Shown: positions 30,955-40,708 of the stretch, in pieces
How the letters are laid out: each line of letters starts with the position of its first letter
How positions within the stretch are numbered: the first letter of the stretch is position 1
Assembly: GCA_023416735.1 (NCBI GenBank)
Contig: JAEZGX010000041.1
Location: 62,001-126,000 of the forward strand
Origin: Verrucomicrobiota bacterium
GTDB lineage: Bacteria > Verrucomicrobiota > Verrucomicrobiia > Opitutales > Opitutaceae
DNA length: 64,000 bases
Reading direction: 5' to 3'
Position numbers and translations under genes: made by a program
The notes under the pieces: model-generated
The model's input: only the letters and a program-made list of their open reading frames with translations
What the model was told of the DNA's origin: nothing
The model's database searches: none

Positions 30955-32379
30955 ATGCGCCAACCTCTCGACACCTTCTCCACCACCCTTCCGCCCGACA
31001 AGCGCGCCTCGGTTTACCAATCCACCAAGGCCACGCACGAGAAGCGCACCAAACTCCTTTTCGATCACTTCGCCGACCCCAACCGCCTCCGCCAACTCGC
31101 CGGCGAGATCAAACAACACACGCTCGAGCACCTCGACACCTACCTGCCCGCCGTCGAAGCCAAGCTCCAGTCCAACGGCGTCAAAGTCCACTGGGCCTCG
31201 ACCGCCGACGACGCCAACGCCGCCGTCCTCAAAATCATGCAGGACCGCGGCGCCACCAAAATGGTCAAAGCCAAGACCATGGTGTCCGAGGAAATCCACC
31301 TCGAGCCCTACCTGCGGAAACACGGTATCGAAGCTTTGGAGACAGACCTGGGCGAGTTCATCGTCCAGATCGACCACGATCACCCGAGCCACATCGTCCG
31401 CCCGATCATTCACAAAAACCGCCGCGAGATCGCGCAATCTTTCGAGCGCGAGGGCCTCGGCGCCTACAACGACGATCCGCAAACCATCACCCGCCGCGCC
31501 CGCGCCTTCCTCCGCGAAAAATACCTCCAGGCCGACGTCGGCCTCACCGGCGGCAACTTCATCTCCGTCGAATCCGGCCGCCTCGTCCTCATCACCAACG
31601 AGGGCAACTCCCGCTTCTGCCTCGCTGCAACCAAATGCCACATCGCGCTCGTTGGCATCGAAAAACTCGTCCCGCGCGACCGCGATCTCGGCCTCCTCCT
31701 CAACCTCCTCGCCCGCTCCGCCACCGCGCAGCAACTCACCGTTTACACCGAGTTCATCACCGGCCCGAAATCGCCGCAGCAACCCGACGGCCCCGAGGAA
31801 ATGCACGTCATCTTCGTCGATAACGGCCGCACCGACGTCCTCGCCACCGAATGCCGCGACATCCTTCGCTGCATCCGCTGCGGCGCTTGCCTGAACGTCT
31901 GCCCCGTTTACCGCCGGGCCAGCGGCCACGCTTACCGCAGCGTCTATCCCGGCCCCGTCGGCGCCGTCCTCTCGCCTCTTCTCGCCGGAAAAAAATTCCC
32001 CGAACTCGCCGATCTCCCCAAGGCCTCCTCCCTCTGCGGCGCTTGCAACGAGGTCTGCCCCGTCGACATCCCGATTCCCGACCTCCTCCTCCGCCTCCGC
32101 GAAAAAGGAAAACGCGAGCAAGCCCCCCTCGCTTCCGCCGCCACGCCGCCGATGGGCCCCTTCGCGACGCTCGCCACGCACCCCGCCGCCTGGAAAACCG
32201 CCCTCACCGCCGGCAAACTCCTCAACGTCCTCCCCACCACGCTCCTGCCCGTCCCACCGCTCCGCGCCTGGGAAAAAAACCGCACCCTCCCCCAATGGCG
32301 CGGCGGCAACTTCCGCAGCTGGATGAAATCGCGAGCCGATGTTGGCCGCAAAAATGCGCAAAACGCGCAAAAATCCTGA
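30955..32379 (+). CDS. lutB: Lactate utilization protein B (ferredoxin-like iron-sulfur subunit)
   Basis: 474 residues. The first 300 form the LUD domain (VKAKTMVSEEIHLEPYL, ADVGLTGGNFISVESGRL, LVLITNEGNSRF). Then follow two [4Fe-4S] motifs, CIRCGACLNVCPVY and CGACNEVCPVDIPIPDL, that pass electrons from lactate oxidation. The last twelve residues, VGRKNAQNAQKS, and the stop codon are encoded by the left arm of intergenic repeat E1, so the C-terminus has been replaced or extended by a mobile palindrome. The rest is standard for the family. Confidence 0.94.
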   Translation: MRQPLDTFSTTLPPDKRASVYQSTKATHEKRTKLLFDHFADPNRLRQLAGEIKQHTLEHLDTYLPAVEAKLQSNGVKVHWASTADDANAAVLKIMQDRGATKMVKAKTMVSEEIHLEPYLRKHGIEALETDLGEFIVQIDHDHPSHIVRPIIHKNRREIAQSFEREGLGAYNDDPQTITRRARAFLREKYLQADVGLTGGNFISVESGRLVLITNEGNSRFCLAATKCHIALVGIEKLVPRDRDLGLLLNLLARSATAQQLTVYTEFITGPKSPQQPDGPEEMHVIFVDNGRTDVLATECRDILRCIRCGACLNVCPVYRRASGHAYRSVYPGPVGAVLSPLLAGKKFPELADLPKASSLCGACNEVCPVDIPIPDLLLRLREKGKREQAPLASAATPPMGPFATLATHPAAWKTALTAGKLLNVLPTTLLPVPPLRAWEKNRTLPQWRGGNFRSWMKSRADVGRKNAQNAQKS

Positions 32380-32416
32380 CCCTCCTTTTTGCGCCTCCTG
32401 CGCCTCTTTGCGGCTA
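32344..32416. repeat. Intergenic repeat family E, copy E1 (full palindrome)
   Basis: Left arm GCCGCAAAAATGCGCAAAAC then GCGCAAAAA (32345-32373); right arm TTTTTGCGCCTCCTGCGCCT then CTTTGCGGC (32386-32414). The left arm is translated as the end of LutB. Right-arm-only copies are at 56523 and 62173, and a degenerate one at 54441. Confidence 0.82.
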
Positions 32417-32447
32417 ACTCCATTTCAGCTTTTCAGCGTTTTCCGCC

Positions 32448-33059
32448 ATGTCCTCCCGCGACCAAATCCTCTCCCGCGTCCGCTCCGCCCTTGCCCTGCT
32501 CCCCTCGCGCACGCCCCTCCCGGAGTGGGACACCGACCTCGTCCGTCTCCGCAATTCCACTACACCCACCGATCTTTGGACGCCCTTCGCCGAACGTCTC
32601 CGTTCCGTCAACGGCACCCCGCTCGCCTCGCCGCTCGCACTGATCGCCTTCCTCACCGAAAATAATCTCCTCCGCGGCTACTGCGATCCCGCCCTCCACG
32701 CCACGCTCGCCTCCCACTTTCCTTCCACCTTCACGATCTCGACCGAACTCGATCGCTCCCGCATCGACGACTACCAGTTCGGTCTCACCGCCGCCTTCGG
32801 CGCCATCGCCGAAACCGGCACGATCATCCTCTCCGACAACACTACGTCCCGCCGCCTCGGCGCGCTCGCTCCGTGGGTGCACATCGCCGCCGTTCGCCGC
32901 GATCAAATTTTCCCCGACATTCCCTCCGCCATCGCCGCGTTCCCCGCCGATCCCAACCTCATCTGGGTCACGGGCCCGTCCAAAACGGCCGATGTCGAAG
33001 GCATCCTCATCGAAGGCGTTCACGGCCCAGGCCTGCAAGCCGCCTTGCTGATCGACTGA
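32448..33059 (+). CDS. lutC: Lactate utilization protein C (LUD domain)
   Basis: 203 residues, ATG start. LUD-fold protein ending with the usual signature: AETGTIILSDNTTSRRLG, then WVHIAAVRRDQIFPDI, WVTGPSKTADVEG and VHGPGLQAALLID. It completes the LutABC complex. No regulator of the LutR type lies next to it. Confidence 0.93.
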   Translation: MSSRDQILSRVRSALALLPSRTPLPEWDTDLVRLRNSTTPTDLWTPFAERLRSVNGTPLASPLALIAFLTENNLLRGYCDPALHATLASHFPSTFTISTELDRSRIDDYQFGLTAAFGAIAETGTIILSDNTTSRRLGALAPWVHIAAVRRDQIFPDIPSAIAAFPADPNLIWVTGPSKTADVEGILIEGVHGPGLQAALLID

Positions 33060-33124
33060 GCCCGGCGAAGTCGAACGATTCGAACACCCACGAGCGGAGG
33101 GCCGGCGAAGGCCCATCCACGCGA

Positions 33125-34279
33125 CTACTTTGCGCTGAACCGATAAACGGTCGTGCTGCGCAGCGTCTCACCAGGGCGCAGGATCGTATCCGGGAACTGG
33201 GGATGATTCACCGAATCGGGGAAATGCTGGGTCTCCAGGCAAAATCCGCTCCGCTTCGCATACTTCTTCCCGCTTTTGCCGGTAGTGCTGCCATCCAGAA
33301 AATTGCCCGAATAAAACTGCACGCCAGGCTCCGTCGTCAGCACTTCCATGAACCGGCCCGACTTGGGCTCATGCACGGTCGCAATGAGCGCAAGCTCGTC
33401 GCCTTCCTTGTCCACCACCCAGTTGTGGTCGTATCCGCCCGCCAACTTCAGTTGTTCGTTCTCGGCATCGATGCGATCGCCGATGACGCGCGGCTCCGTG
33501 AAATCGAAAGGCGTCCCCGCGACCGCCACAATCTCACCCGTAGGAATCAGGCCGGCGTTTACCGGCGTCGTCTTGCTCGCGCGGAGCATGAGCACGTGAT
33601 CAAGGATCGTCCCCTCGCCCTCCCCATGAAGGTTGAAATACGTGTGATTCGTCAGATTCACCGGCGTCGCCTTGTCGGTGGTCGCCTCGTAATCGATTCG
33701 CAGCTCGTTCTGCGGCGTCACCGTGTAGGTCACCCGAACCGACAGGTTTCCCGGATAGCCTTCTTCCCCATCCCGGCTTTCGTAGCTCAGCTCGAGCGTC
33801 GGATTGCCGTCACGCACCGACGGCGTCGCACTCCAAAGCACTTTGTCGAACCCGACTTCCCCGCCATGAAGCGAACAAGGGATTCCGCTCGGCGCATTGT
33901 TGGTGGCGAGCGTGTAGGTTTCGCCGTCGAGCGTGAACTTGCCCTGAGCTATCCGATTGCCGTAGCGACCAATCAACGCCCCGAGATAGGACGAGGTCTT
34001 GAGATAGTCCGCCGCGTTGCTGCAGCCGAGGGAAACGTCCACCGTCTTTCCGTTTCGGTCCGGCACCAGCAGATTCACCACGATTCCGCCAAAGTCGGAA
34101 ATATCCGCGCGGAAACCGCTCTCATTCTCCAACGTATAAAGATGCGCCTGCCGTCCGTCAGGTAGCTGACCAAATGTTTTCATGGGAATTTCAGTATTCC
34201 AGATCTCCGCCTTCGTCAGCGGAGCTCCGGAGGTCAGCACGGCAAAGCCAGCCCACAGGAATCGCGAGATGTATTTCAT
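33125..34279 (-). CDS. galM: Aldose 1-epimerase (mutarotase), probably exported
   Basis: 384 residues from ATG 34279. The N-terminus MKYISRFLWAGFAVLTSGAP is a signal peptide, so the enzyme should work in the periplasm. The catalytic and binding motifs of galactose mutarotases are present: RYGNRIAQGKFTL, SLHGGEVGFDKVLW (catalytic His), NLTNHTYFNL (second His) and the Glu in FCLETQHFPDSVN. It interconverts alpha and beta forms of aldoses such as arabinose or galactose. It is divergent from the sugar-binding protein gene (212-base gap), which supports a shared role in sugar capture. Confidence 0.92.
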   Translation of the reverse strand: MKYISRFLWAGFAVLTSGAPLTKAEIWNTEIPMKTFGQLPDGRQAHLYTLENESGFRADISDFGGIVVNLLVPDRNGKTVDVSLGCSNAADYLKTSSYLGALIGRYGNRIAQGKFTLDGETYTLATNNAPSGIPCSLHGGEVGFDKVLWSATPSVRDGNPTLELSYESRDGEEGYPGNLSVRVTYTVTPQNELRIDYEATTDKATPVNLTNHTYFNLHGEGEGTILDHVLMLRASKTTPVNAGLIPTGEIVAVAGTPFDFTEPRVIGDRIDAENEQLKLAGGYDHNWVVDKEGDELALIATVHEPKSGRFMEVLTTEPGVQFYSGNFLDGSTTGKSGKKYAKRSGFCLETQHFPDSVNHPQFPDTILRPGETLRSTTVYRFSAK

Positions 34280-34491
34280 GGGGATACGACAAAACCTGTC
34301 CAAAGTCCCCCAACCGGCGAATCGTAGTGCAGAAACCTAACCCGTCACGCATCGTCACTCCGATCGTCTCAAAGGCTCTGCAACTTCTGCCCTCACTTTA
34401 CTGTCCAGCCAACCGGCTCTCGCTGGTCATCGAAGCGCGCTTCCCTTTCGCCACCATTCCTGTTTTCGCTGCGTCTAATCCCCTCGTCCCC

Positions 34492-35430
34492 ATGAAACTG
34501 ACTCGTCTCGTCCTTTCGCTCGCTGTGTCCATGTGCGCCGCGCTTTCGCTCGCCGCCAAGCCGCTCACCGTCGGCTTCGCCCAAACCGGCGCCGAATCCG
34601 CCTGGCGCACCGCCAACACCGAATCCCTCAAATCCGAAGCCGCCAAACGCGGCATCAATCTGAAGTTCGCCGACGGCCAGGGCCGCCAAGAAAATCAGAT
34701 CCGCGCGGTCCGCTCCTTCATCACTCAACGCGTCGACGCCATCGTCATCGCACCCATCGTCGAAACCGGCTGGGAACCCATCCTTCGCGACGCCAAGCGC
34801 GCCAAGATCCCCGTCATCCTCATGGACCGCACCGTCCAGGTCTCCGACGAATCCCTCTACACGTGCTTCGTCGGCTCCGACTTCGCCGAAGAAGGCCGCA
34901 TGGCCGCCGACTGGCTCGCCAAACACGTCAGCGGCAAGGGCCGCATCCTCGAGCTCCAGGGCACGCCCGGCTCCGCTCCCGCCAACGAACGCCGCCGCGC
35001 CTTCGCCGAAGCCATCGTCAAATATCCCGACCTTAAAGTCATCGACTCGCAAAGCGGCGACTTCCGCCGCTCCGGCGGCAAGGAAGTCATGGAAGCCTTC
35101 CTGAAAAAACACGGCCGCAACTTCGAAATCGTTTACGCCCACAACGACGACATGGCCCTCGGCGCCATCCAGGCCATCGAGGAAGCCGGCCTGAAACCCG
35201 GCACCGACATCACGATCATCTCGATCGACGCCATCAAGGAAGCCGTCCAAGCGGTCGTCGACGGCAAGCTCAACTGCACCGTCGAATGCAATCCCCTCTT
35301 CGGCCCCAAGGTTTACGACCTCATCGAAAAGATCGTCGCCGGCGAAACCGTCCCGCGCGTCCAATACAACAAGGACGAGCTCTTCGACTCCACCAACGCT
35401 GCTACCGCACTGCCGACGCGGCAGTATTGA
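34492..35430 (+). CDS. Periplasmic sugar-binding protein of ABC transporter, YtfQ-like
   Basis: 312 residues from ATG 34492. Signal peptide (KLTRLVLSLAVSMCAALSLA), then a type I periplasmic-binding fold: VGFAQTGAESAWRTANTESL is typical of galactofuranose-binding YtfQ; DAIVIAPIVETGWEPIL, VILMDRTV, ELQGTPGSAPANERRRAF and VYAHNDDMALGAIQA follow. It is followed directly by a terminator, with no transporter genes beside it. The matching ATPase and permeases are most likely those at 50573-54348, 15 kb away. Ligand probably a pentose or furanose sugar. Confidence 0.92.
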   Translation: MKLTRLVLSLAVSMCAALSLAAKPLTVGFAQTGAESAWRTANTESLKSEAAKRGINLKFADGQGRQENQIRAVRSFITQRVDAIVIAPIVETGWEPILRDAKRAKIPVILMDRTVQVSDESLYTCFVGSDFAEEGRMAADWLAKHVSGKGRILELQGTPGSAPANERRRAFAEAIVKYPDLKVIDSQSGDFRRSGGKEVMEAFLKKHGRNFEIVYAHNDDMALGAIQAIEEAGLKPGTDITIISIDAIKEAVQAVVDGKLNCTVECNPLFGPKVYDLIEKIVAGETVPRVQYNKDELFDSTNAATALPTRQY

Positions 35431-35455
35431 AAAAACCACTTCATCGAAATCTGAC

Positions 35456-35482
35456 AGGGCGGGCCTTCAACCCGCCCTTTTT
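35456..35482 (+). terminator. Rho-independent terminator after the sugar-binding protein gene
   Basis: AGGGCGGG (35456-35463) pairs with CCCGCCCT (35471-35478) around CCTTCAA, followed by TTTT. It lies between convergent genes and ends eight bases before the stop of the minus-strand gene. Confidence 0.92.
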
Positions 35483-35490
35483 GCTGCCTC

Positions 35491-38271
35491 TCAATCTGCA
35501 TCATAGACTTCGAGCAACACCACGCCCGAGGTCTCGCCTTTGCCGCGCACCACAAAGCTGTAGGGTCCCGGCATCAGCGTCATCAACAGCGCCGACGATT
35601 TCGTATCCATCGTCGCCAGCGGCGTCGCGCCGACTCTCGCTCCCGTTGCCACGATCGCTTCTCCGTCACCCTCGTCATCCCAATCGTCGTTCGTCGCGAT
35701 GACTGGCGCACCGCGGTGCAGCTCCACCACGGGATCCGCCAACACTTCCGCTTCTCCGATCCCTTGCATCGCCAACGTCGGCCCCACCGCGCGCACCAGC
35801 ACCCGCTTCGGCTCCTCGCCTTCGATCACGAATCCACCGATCGCCACGCCATTGCCCGTCGCCGCCGCCGCCCGCGTGGAGATCGCCGCAAAGCGTGAGT
35901 CACCGCCCACCGAGTCCACATCGTAAACTTCCACGAGCACCACCCCGGCCCCCCCGCCGTTCGCCGTCACCACAAACGAATAAATCCCGGGCTCCAACTC
36001 GCTCAACAACGCCGCCGAGCGCGTGTCCCCCGCCGCCAGCGGCGCCACCCCGAGCCGTGCCGCCACGGCTTCGATTTCCGCCGCATTCGCATTCTGCCCC
36101 CAATCGTCGTTCGTCGCGATCACCGCGTTCCCCTTTCGCGCGTCGTGCACCGTGATCACCGGATCCGCCAGCACTTCGCCCGCCGCGATGCCTTGCGTCG
36201 TCAACGTCGGCCCCACCGCGCGGATCAACACCCGCCGCGGCACATTGCCGTCGATCACGAATCCGCCGATCGTCGCCTCATTCCCGCTGCCGCTTCGAGC
36301 CCGCGTCGCGATGCCTCGGAACCGCGACCCGCCTTCGCTCCGTCGCGTCTCCATCACGATCCGGCCCGTCACATCTCGTCCGTTTTCTTTGAATACACCG
36401 CGATTGCTTTTCGCCTCCCAGGTCCGCCCGTGCGAATCGCTTCCCGCCGCAAACTCCAACCGCGCAATCCCGCTCACCTTCACCGCCTGTCCGTTCGGCT
36501 GCGCCATATCGCCGCCCGCCACGCGCACACTCGCCACCGACCCTGTCACCAACACCGGCTCCGCCGCATCGAATGCCGTCACGTCCCCGATTTCCACCGC
36601 CCCTTGAAACGCCACTCCGGGTGCATACAAGCCCGCGAAACCGCGTTCCGCAAAATAGTTCACGTTCGAGGTCCGCACGCTGCTAAACTTTCCATTCGTC
36701 GTCGCGATCGCGATGAACGCGATGTCCGCCTTCCCGTCGTAATCCACGCCGTCCTTGAACAACGTCTGATCCGTTTCCGTCGCCCGCCCGGCGCTGAACA
36801 CCGCCACATTTGAAAATTCGTTCGCCCCCGTGATCACGATCCCGGCGTGCCCTTTCATATACTCGACTGACTGGTTGTAATTCTTCGGCGCCGCCCGCCC
36901 CGTCGCTTCCTCCAACACCAGCGACAATGTGCCCGGTCCGCTGAGTTCCACCTGCACGATGTCGCCGTCGAGATCGAGATACGACAACCGCGTCACTTTG
37001 TTGCGCGCATGGTCCGCGGTGACCGCCGCCGCCGGCCCCGTCAACAGCACCTGATCGTAAACCGTGCCGTCGCTCTTCCGCAGATTCGACGCCGTCTCCA
37101 CCGCCCCCGCCGTGACCTTGTCCGTCGTCGTCACCCCCACGATCGCCGGCTCGCTCACGAGCGTTCCCGACGCCTGCGTCACAATTTTCTGATACACGCC
37201 CGCCTCCGCCGCGCGCATCTCCTCCAACACCAGCGTCGTCGCCGTCGCACCGTCGATCGCCGTCCCGTTTCGCAGCCACTGATACGCCAGGCCCCCGCCC
37301 GCCACCGCCCCCGACAACGCCACGCGCTCACCTGGCTCCGCCGCCCGATTCTTCGGCTGCGCGATCCAAACCGGCGCCGCGCTCGATCCCACTCCCGCCC
37401 GCAATGCCGACACCCACACGCCGGCCGCACCCAACCGCTGCGAGACATTCCGCTCGAATCCGGAAAACGTTTCGATCGTGCCATCGTCCATCGAGATCCG
37501 CCACACTTTCGAAAAATCCCGGGCAAAACACAGAAAGATTTCCCGCGTGTCGGGATTCAAAACGAACGAGGCCCGCGTCGGGAAATACGCCTCCGGCCCC
37601 TGCACGCTTCGCTCCAGCGTGGCAAACGCCTCCTCGTAACCAAAGTCTTCGAGATGTTCGCTGATGTAAGCGTGCGCGATTCGATAGCGATCGGCCCCGA
37701 TGCCATACACGCTCTCCGGCTCGCGACCGATGAAGTCGTAAGCCGGGAAATTCGTCATCACAATGAACGGCCCCTCTTTCGGCACCACGCCATGAAAGCT
37801 CCCAAACGGCTCGACGATCATCGCCTCCCCGTTGCGGTCCGCGATCAGGGAATGCAGTTCATCACCGCCCCACGGCACGATCCGCCGATTCCCAATCAAA
37901 CGCTTTAGGTCATCCAACGAATTCGAAGACTCGATCGCATATTCGTAGAGTCCGCCCATCGATAGCCCGCCGGCCACATTCGCATAAGTCTGCGGCACGT
38001 TCTGATCGAGGATCTGCAAATTTGCGAACACCCCCGCGTCGTTCATCGCGGCGAGTTGCAGCCCGTTTCCGAATTCGAACCAGAAAATCGACCGTCCTCC
38101 TGTGCGCGTTATCGACAACCGGATGTCCCAGTCCGCGTTGTCGAAGTTCATCCCATACCACGTTTCGCGGCCATAGACCGCGAAGCTCGTGCATGCCGGC
38201 ATCGGTGATTGAAACGCAGTTAGGCTCGCGCAGATCGCCGCGAGCAGTCGCACGCCTGATTTAAGTTCCAA
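35491..38271 (-). CDS. Secreted multidomain protein: choloylglycine-hydrolase-like Ntn domain, Ig-like domain, C-terminal repeats
   Basis: 926 residues if started at TTG 38271; GTG 38253 is an equally good start. A signal peptide ends SPMPA and the next residue is Cys of CTSFAVYGRETWYGMNFD, just as choloylglycine hydrolases and penicillin V acylases expose an N-terminal Cys nucleophile. LQLAAMNDAGVFANLQ and MTNFPAYDF fit that fold (to about residue 290). Then an Ig-like domain (LAYQWLRNGTAIDGA), a beta-rich region (about 385-650) and two copies of a module of about 130 residues ending VVLVEVYDVD and VVLLEVYDAD. The same module closes the neighbouring arabinanase. It probably hydrolyses an amide bond outside the cell; the substrate is unknown. 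Confidence 0.8.
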   Translation of the reverse strand: MELKSGVRLLAAICASLTAFQSPMPACTSFAVYGRETWYGMNFDNADWDIRLSITRTGGRSIFWFEFGNGLQLAAMNDAGVFANLQILDQNVPQTYANVAGGLSMGGLYEYAIESSNSLDDLKRLIGNRRIVPWGGDELHSLIADRNGEAMIVEPFGSFHGVVPKEGPFIVMTNFPAYDFIGREPESVYGIGADRYRIAHAYISEHLEDFGYEEAFATLERSVQGPEAYFPTRASFVLNPDTREIFLCFARDFSKVWRISMDDGTIETFSGFERNVSQRLGAAGVWVSALRAGVGSSAAPVWIAQPKNRAAEPGERVALSGAVAGGGLAYQWLRNGTAIDGATATTLVLEEMRAAEAGVYQKIVTQASGTLVSEPAIVGVTTTDKVTAGAVETASNLRKSDGTVYDQVLLTGPAAAVTADHARNKVTRLSYLDLDGDIVQVELSGPGTLSLVLEEATGRAAPKNYNQSVEYMKGHAGIVITGANEFSNVAVFSAGRATETDQTLFKDGVDYDGKADIAFIAIATTNGKFSSVRTSNVNYFAERGFAGLYAPGVAFQGAVEIGDVTAFDAAEPVLVTGSVASVRVAGGDMAQPNGQAVKVSGIARLEFAAGSDSHGRTWEAKSNRGVFKENGRDVTGRIVMETRRSEGGSRFRGIATRARSGSGNEATIGGFVIDGNVPRRVLIRAVGPTLTTQGIAAGEVLADPVITVHDARKGNAVIATNDDWGQNANAAEIEAVAARLGVAPLAAGDTRSAALLSELEPGIYSFVVTANGGGAGVVLVEVYDVDSVGGDSRFAAISTRAAAATGNGVAIGGFVIEGEEPKRVLVRAVGPTLAMQGIGEAEVLADPVVELHRGAPVIATNDDWDDEGDGEAIVATGARVGATPLATMDTKSSALLMTLMPGPYSFVVRGKGETSGVVLLEVYDAD

Positions 38272-38403
38272 GAGGTGGAGGAAATTGGGGTTGGTTCAAT
38301 GCCGGACAAGCGCCCGGCCTGCCCGCTTAACCCCGCCCAGCCCTTCTTTCCCGCCGTCATTTCAAATTTTTTCCGCACGAATCGGGACCTCCGCCACGCC
38401 TCT

Positions 38404-40692
38404 TCAATCCGCATCATAAACCTCGAGCAACACCACCCCCGACGTCTCGCCTTTTCCCCGCACGACAAAGCTGTAGGCGCCCGGCGCCAGCGTCATCAAC
38501 AGCGCCGACGAGGTCGTGTCCCGCGCCGCCAGCGGAAACGCCCCAATTCTCGCGCCCGTCGTCAGAATCGCCTCATTCGACTCGCCTCCCCAATCGTCAC
38601 TCGCCGCGATCGTCTCTGCGCCCCGGTGCAACGTCACCATGGGATCCGCCAACACTTCCGCCTCCGCGATTCCTTGCGTCGTCAACGTCGGCCCCACCGC
38701 GCGCACCAACACCCGCTTCGCCTCCGCGCCATCGATGACAAATCCCCCAATCGCCACGCCATTCCCCGTCCCCGCCGCCGCCCGGGTCGCGATGCTCATG
38801 AACTTCGATCCGCCACTCGCCGCATCGAGGTCGTAAACCTCCAACAACACCACGCCCGCCGCCGGGCCTTTCGCACTCACCACTAACGTATACACGCCCG
38901 GCGGCAGCGTCTGCAGCAACGCCGACGATCGCGTATCGCCCGCCGCCAACGCCACCATTCCCAGCCGCGCCGACTCCGCCACGATCTCCGCCGCATTCGC
39001 ATTCTGGCCCCAATCGTCATTCGTCGCGACCACTGCATTTCCGTTCCGCGCGTCATGCACCGTGATCATGGGATCCGCCAGCACCTCCGCGTCACCGATC
39101 CCCTGCGTCGTCAACGTCGGCCCGACCGCCCGAATCAACACGCGTTTTGACGCCACGCCATCGATCACAAATCCGCCAATCGTCACCGCATTCCCCGCCC
39201 CGCAACGAGCCCGTGTCGCAATTCCCAAAAAACGCGACCGTCCCTCGCCCGCCGGCGGTTCCTCCACCACCGCCGCCGCCGCTTTGCTCCCCCACCAAGC
39301 CGTTCCACTGTCCGACAACGCCGTAAACGCCTGCACCCACATGCGCTGGTCGTCATCCCACACCCGCACGACCACGCCGCGATACATCACCCCCGACATC
39401 GCCAGCGAAATAAAATGATCGTCTGACAACTGCCACGTGCCGTTCACCGCCCCGGTGATCGTTCCGTTGGCCTGCAACGTAACCACCGACGAGGTCTTCG
39501 CCCCCGCCGCGAGGTCCTTGCCATGGCTGATCCATTTGTAATCGCCCGACACGAGCGCCGCAGTCGTGGCCGTGATCGTCTCCCCCGCATACCGATGCGG
39601 CGCTACCACTGGCCATCCTTCGGCATTGATGAACATCTGATGCACGCGCACTTCGTGCTGCTCGCCCCGGCCCACGAAACGCGTGTGAAACACGTTGAAC
39701 AATTTACCCGTATCCGGATCCCGATACGCCGAACTATGCCCCGGCGAAACATACCCGCGGCTCGCCACCTGCGGTTCGCCCGCCACCGCGAGAAACCGGT
39801 ATCCGCCCATCAACTTCACGCCATGTGGCGCAATCGAAGCATCGTCGAACAACGTCCCCGGCGCCCCCGCCACCGTCGCCAGATCTTTCCCCGCCGCATC
39901 CACATACGGTCCATCCGGATTCCGTGATCGCCCCACGCGTATGTTATACCCGCCCACCGCGTCCAACCCGCCAAACGAAACAAACAGGTAATAATACTCC
40001 GACTCAGACACATACAGCACATAGCCACCTTCGATCCGCGCATGATTCCCGCCCATCAGCTTCTTCCCATAGCCCTGCCCGGGCTTTTGACGCCCCGTCG
40101 CTGGATCCATCTCCAAAATAAAAATTCCGCCCGAATAGGATCCATAAACCATCCACAGTTTTCCCGCCTGATCGAAAAACACCGCCGGATCCACCACGTT
40201 CGGATGCTTGGTCGCATCATACGGCGTCCCATCCTCGCTCGCCCCGCTCATCCCCGACCTCAACAGCACCGCCACATGCCGGTAAGGCCCCTCAATCGAA
40301 TCCGCCACCGCCAACCCCATCGCGCTCCGCGGCGAGTCACCGCGACACGCACAATAATACATATAGTATTTCCCATCACCCAACCGAATCACCTCCGGCG
40401 CCCAAAACGTGTTCGTCTGCGCCCACGTCAGCACTTCTTGAAACTCGATCGCCGCATTCGGCACCAGTGGATTCCCCGCCGCCGGGCTCGTCGAAATCTG
40501 CGTCCACGTCATCAGGTCCTTCGTCTTCGCCGACGCGAGATGCGACCCAAATACATAAAAGCTCTCCCCGTCCCGCACCACCGACGGATCATGCACCGTC
40601 ACCTCCGCAAAAGTCGGTCCCTGCGCCCCGGCTAACGCCGCACCTACGAGCAGGAGGCTCCCCATCACTGCCTGACATAGTTTCTTCGCCAT
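38404..40692 (-). CDS. Secreted GH43 arabinanase-like enzyme with two C-terminal repeat modules
   Basis: 762 residues from ATG 40692. Signal peptide (VMGSLLLVGAALAGAQG), then a five-bladed GH43 propeller: general base Asp in VTVHDPSVVRDGESFYVFGS, second Asp in VVDPAVFFDQAGKLWMVYG and acid Glu in RIEGGYVLYVSESEYYYLF. This is the pattern of endo-1,5-alpha-L-arabinanases. A beta domain follows (about residues 380-475), then two 130-residue modules identical in plan to those of the neighbouring Ntn-hydrolase-like protein (FLGIATRARCGAGNAVTIGG; ends VVLLEVYDAD). These modules may anchor the protein to the surface or take part in sorting. It belongs to the arabinan locus. Confidence 0.88.
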   Translation of the reverse strand: MAKKLCQAVMGSLLLVGAALAGAQGPTFAEVTVHDPSVVRDGESFYVFGSHLASAKTKDLMTWTQISTSPAAGNPLVPNAAIEFQEVLTWAQTNTFWAPEVIRLGDGKYYMYYCACRGDSPRSAMGLAVADSIEGPYRHVAVLLRSGMSGASEDGTPYDATKHPNVVDPAVFFDQAGKLWMVYGSYSGGIFILEMDPATGRQKPGQGYGKKLMGGNHARIEGGYVLYVSESEYYYLFVSFGGLDAVGGYNIRVGRSRNPDGPYVDAAGKDLATVAGAPGTLFDDASIAPHGVKLMGGYRFLAVAGEPQVASRGYVSPGHSSAYRDPDTGKLFNVFHTRFVGRGEQHEVRVHQMFINAEGWPVVAPHRYAGETITATTAALVSGDYKWISHGKDLAAGAKTSSVVTLQANGTITGAVNGTWQLSDDHFISLAMSGVMYRGVVVRVWDDDQRMWVQAFTALSDSGTAWWGSKAAAAVVEEPPAGEGRSRFLGIATRARCGAGNAVTIGGFVIDGVASKRVLIRAVGPTLTTQGIGDAEVLADPMITVHDARNGNAVVATNDDWGQNANAAEIVAESARLGMVALAAGDTRSSALLQTLPPGVYTLVVSAKGPAAGVVLLEVYDLDAASGGSKFMSIATRAAAGTGNGVAIGGFVIDGAEAKRVLVRAVGPTLTTQGIAEAEVLADPMVTLHRGAETIAASDDWGGESNEAILTTGARIGAFPLAARDTTSSALLMTLAPGAYSFVVRGKGETSGVVLLEVYDAD

Positions 40693-40708
40693 CTCTCCCT
40701 GCCCTTCT

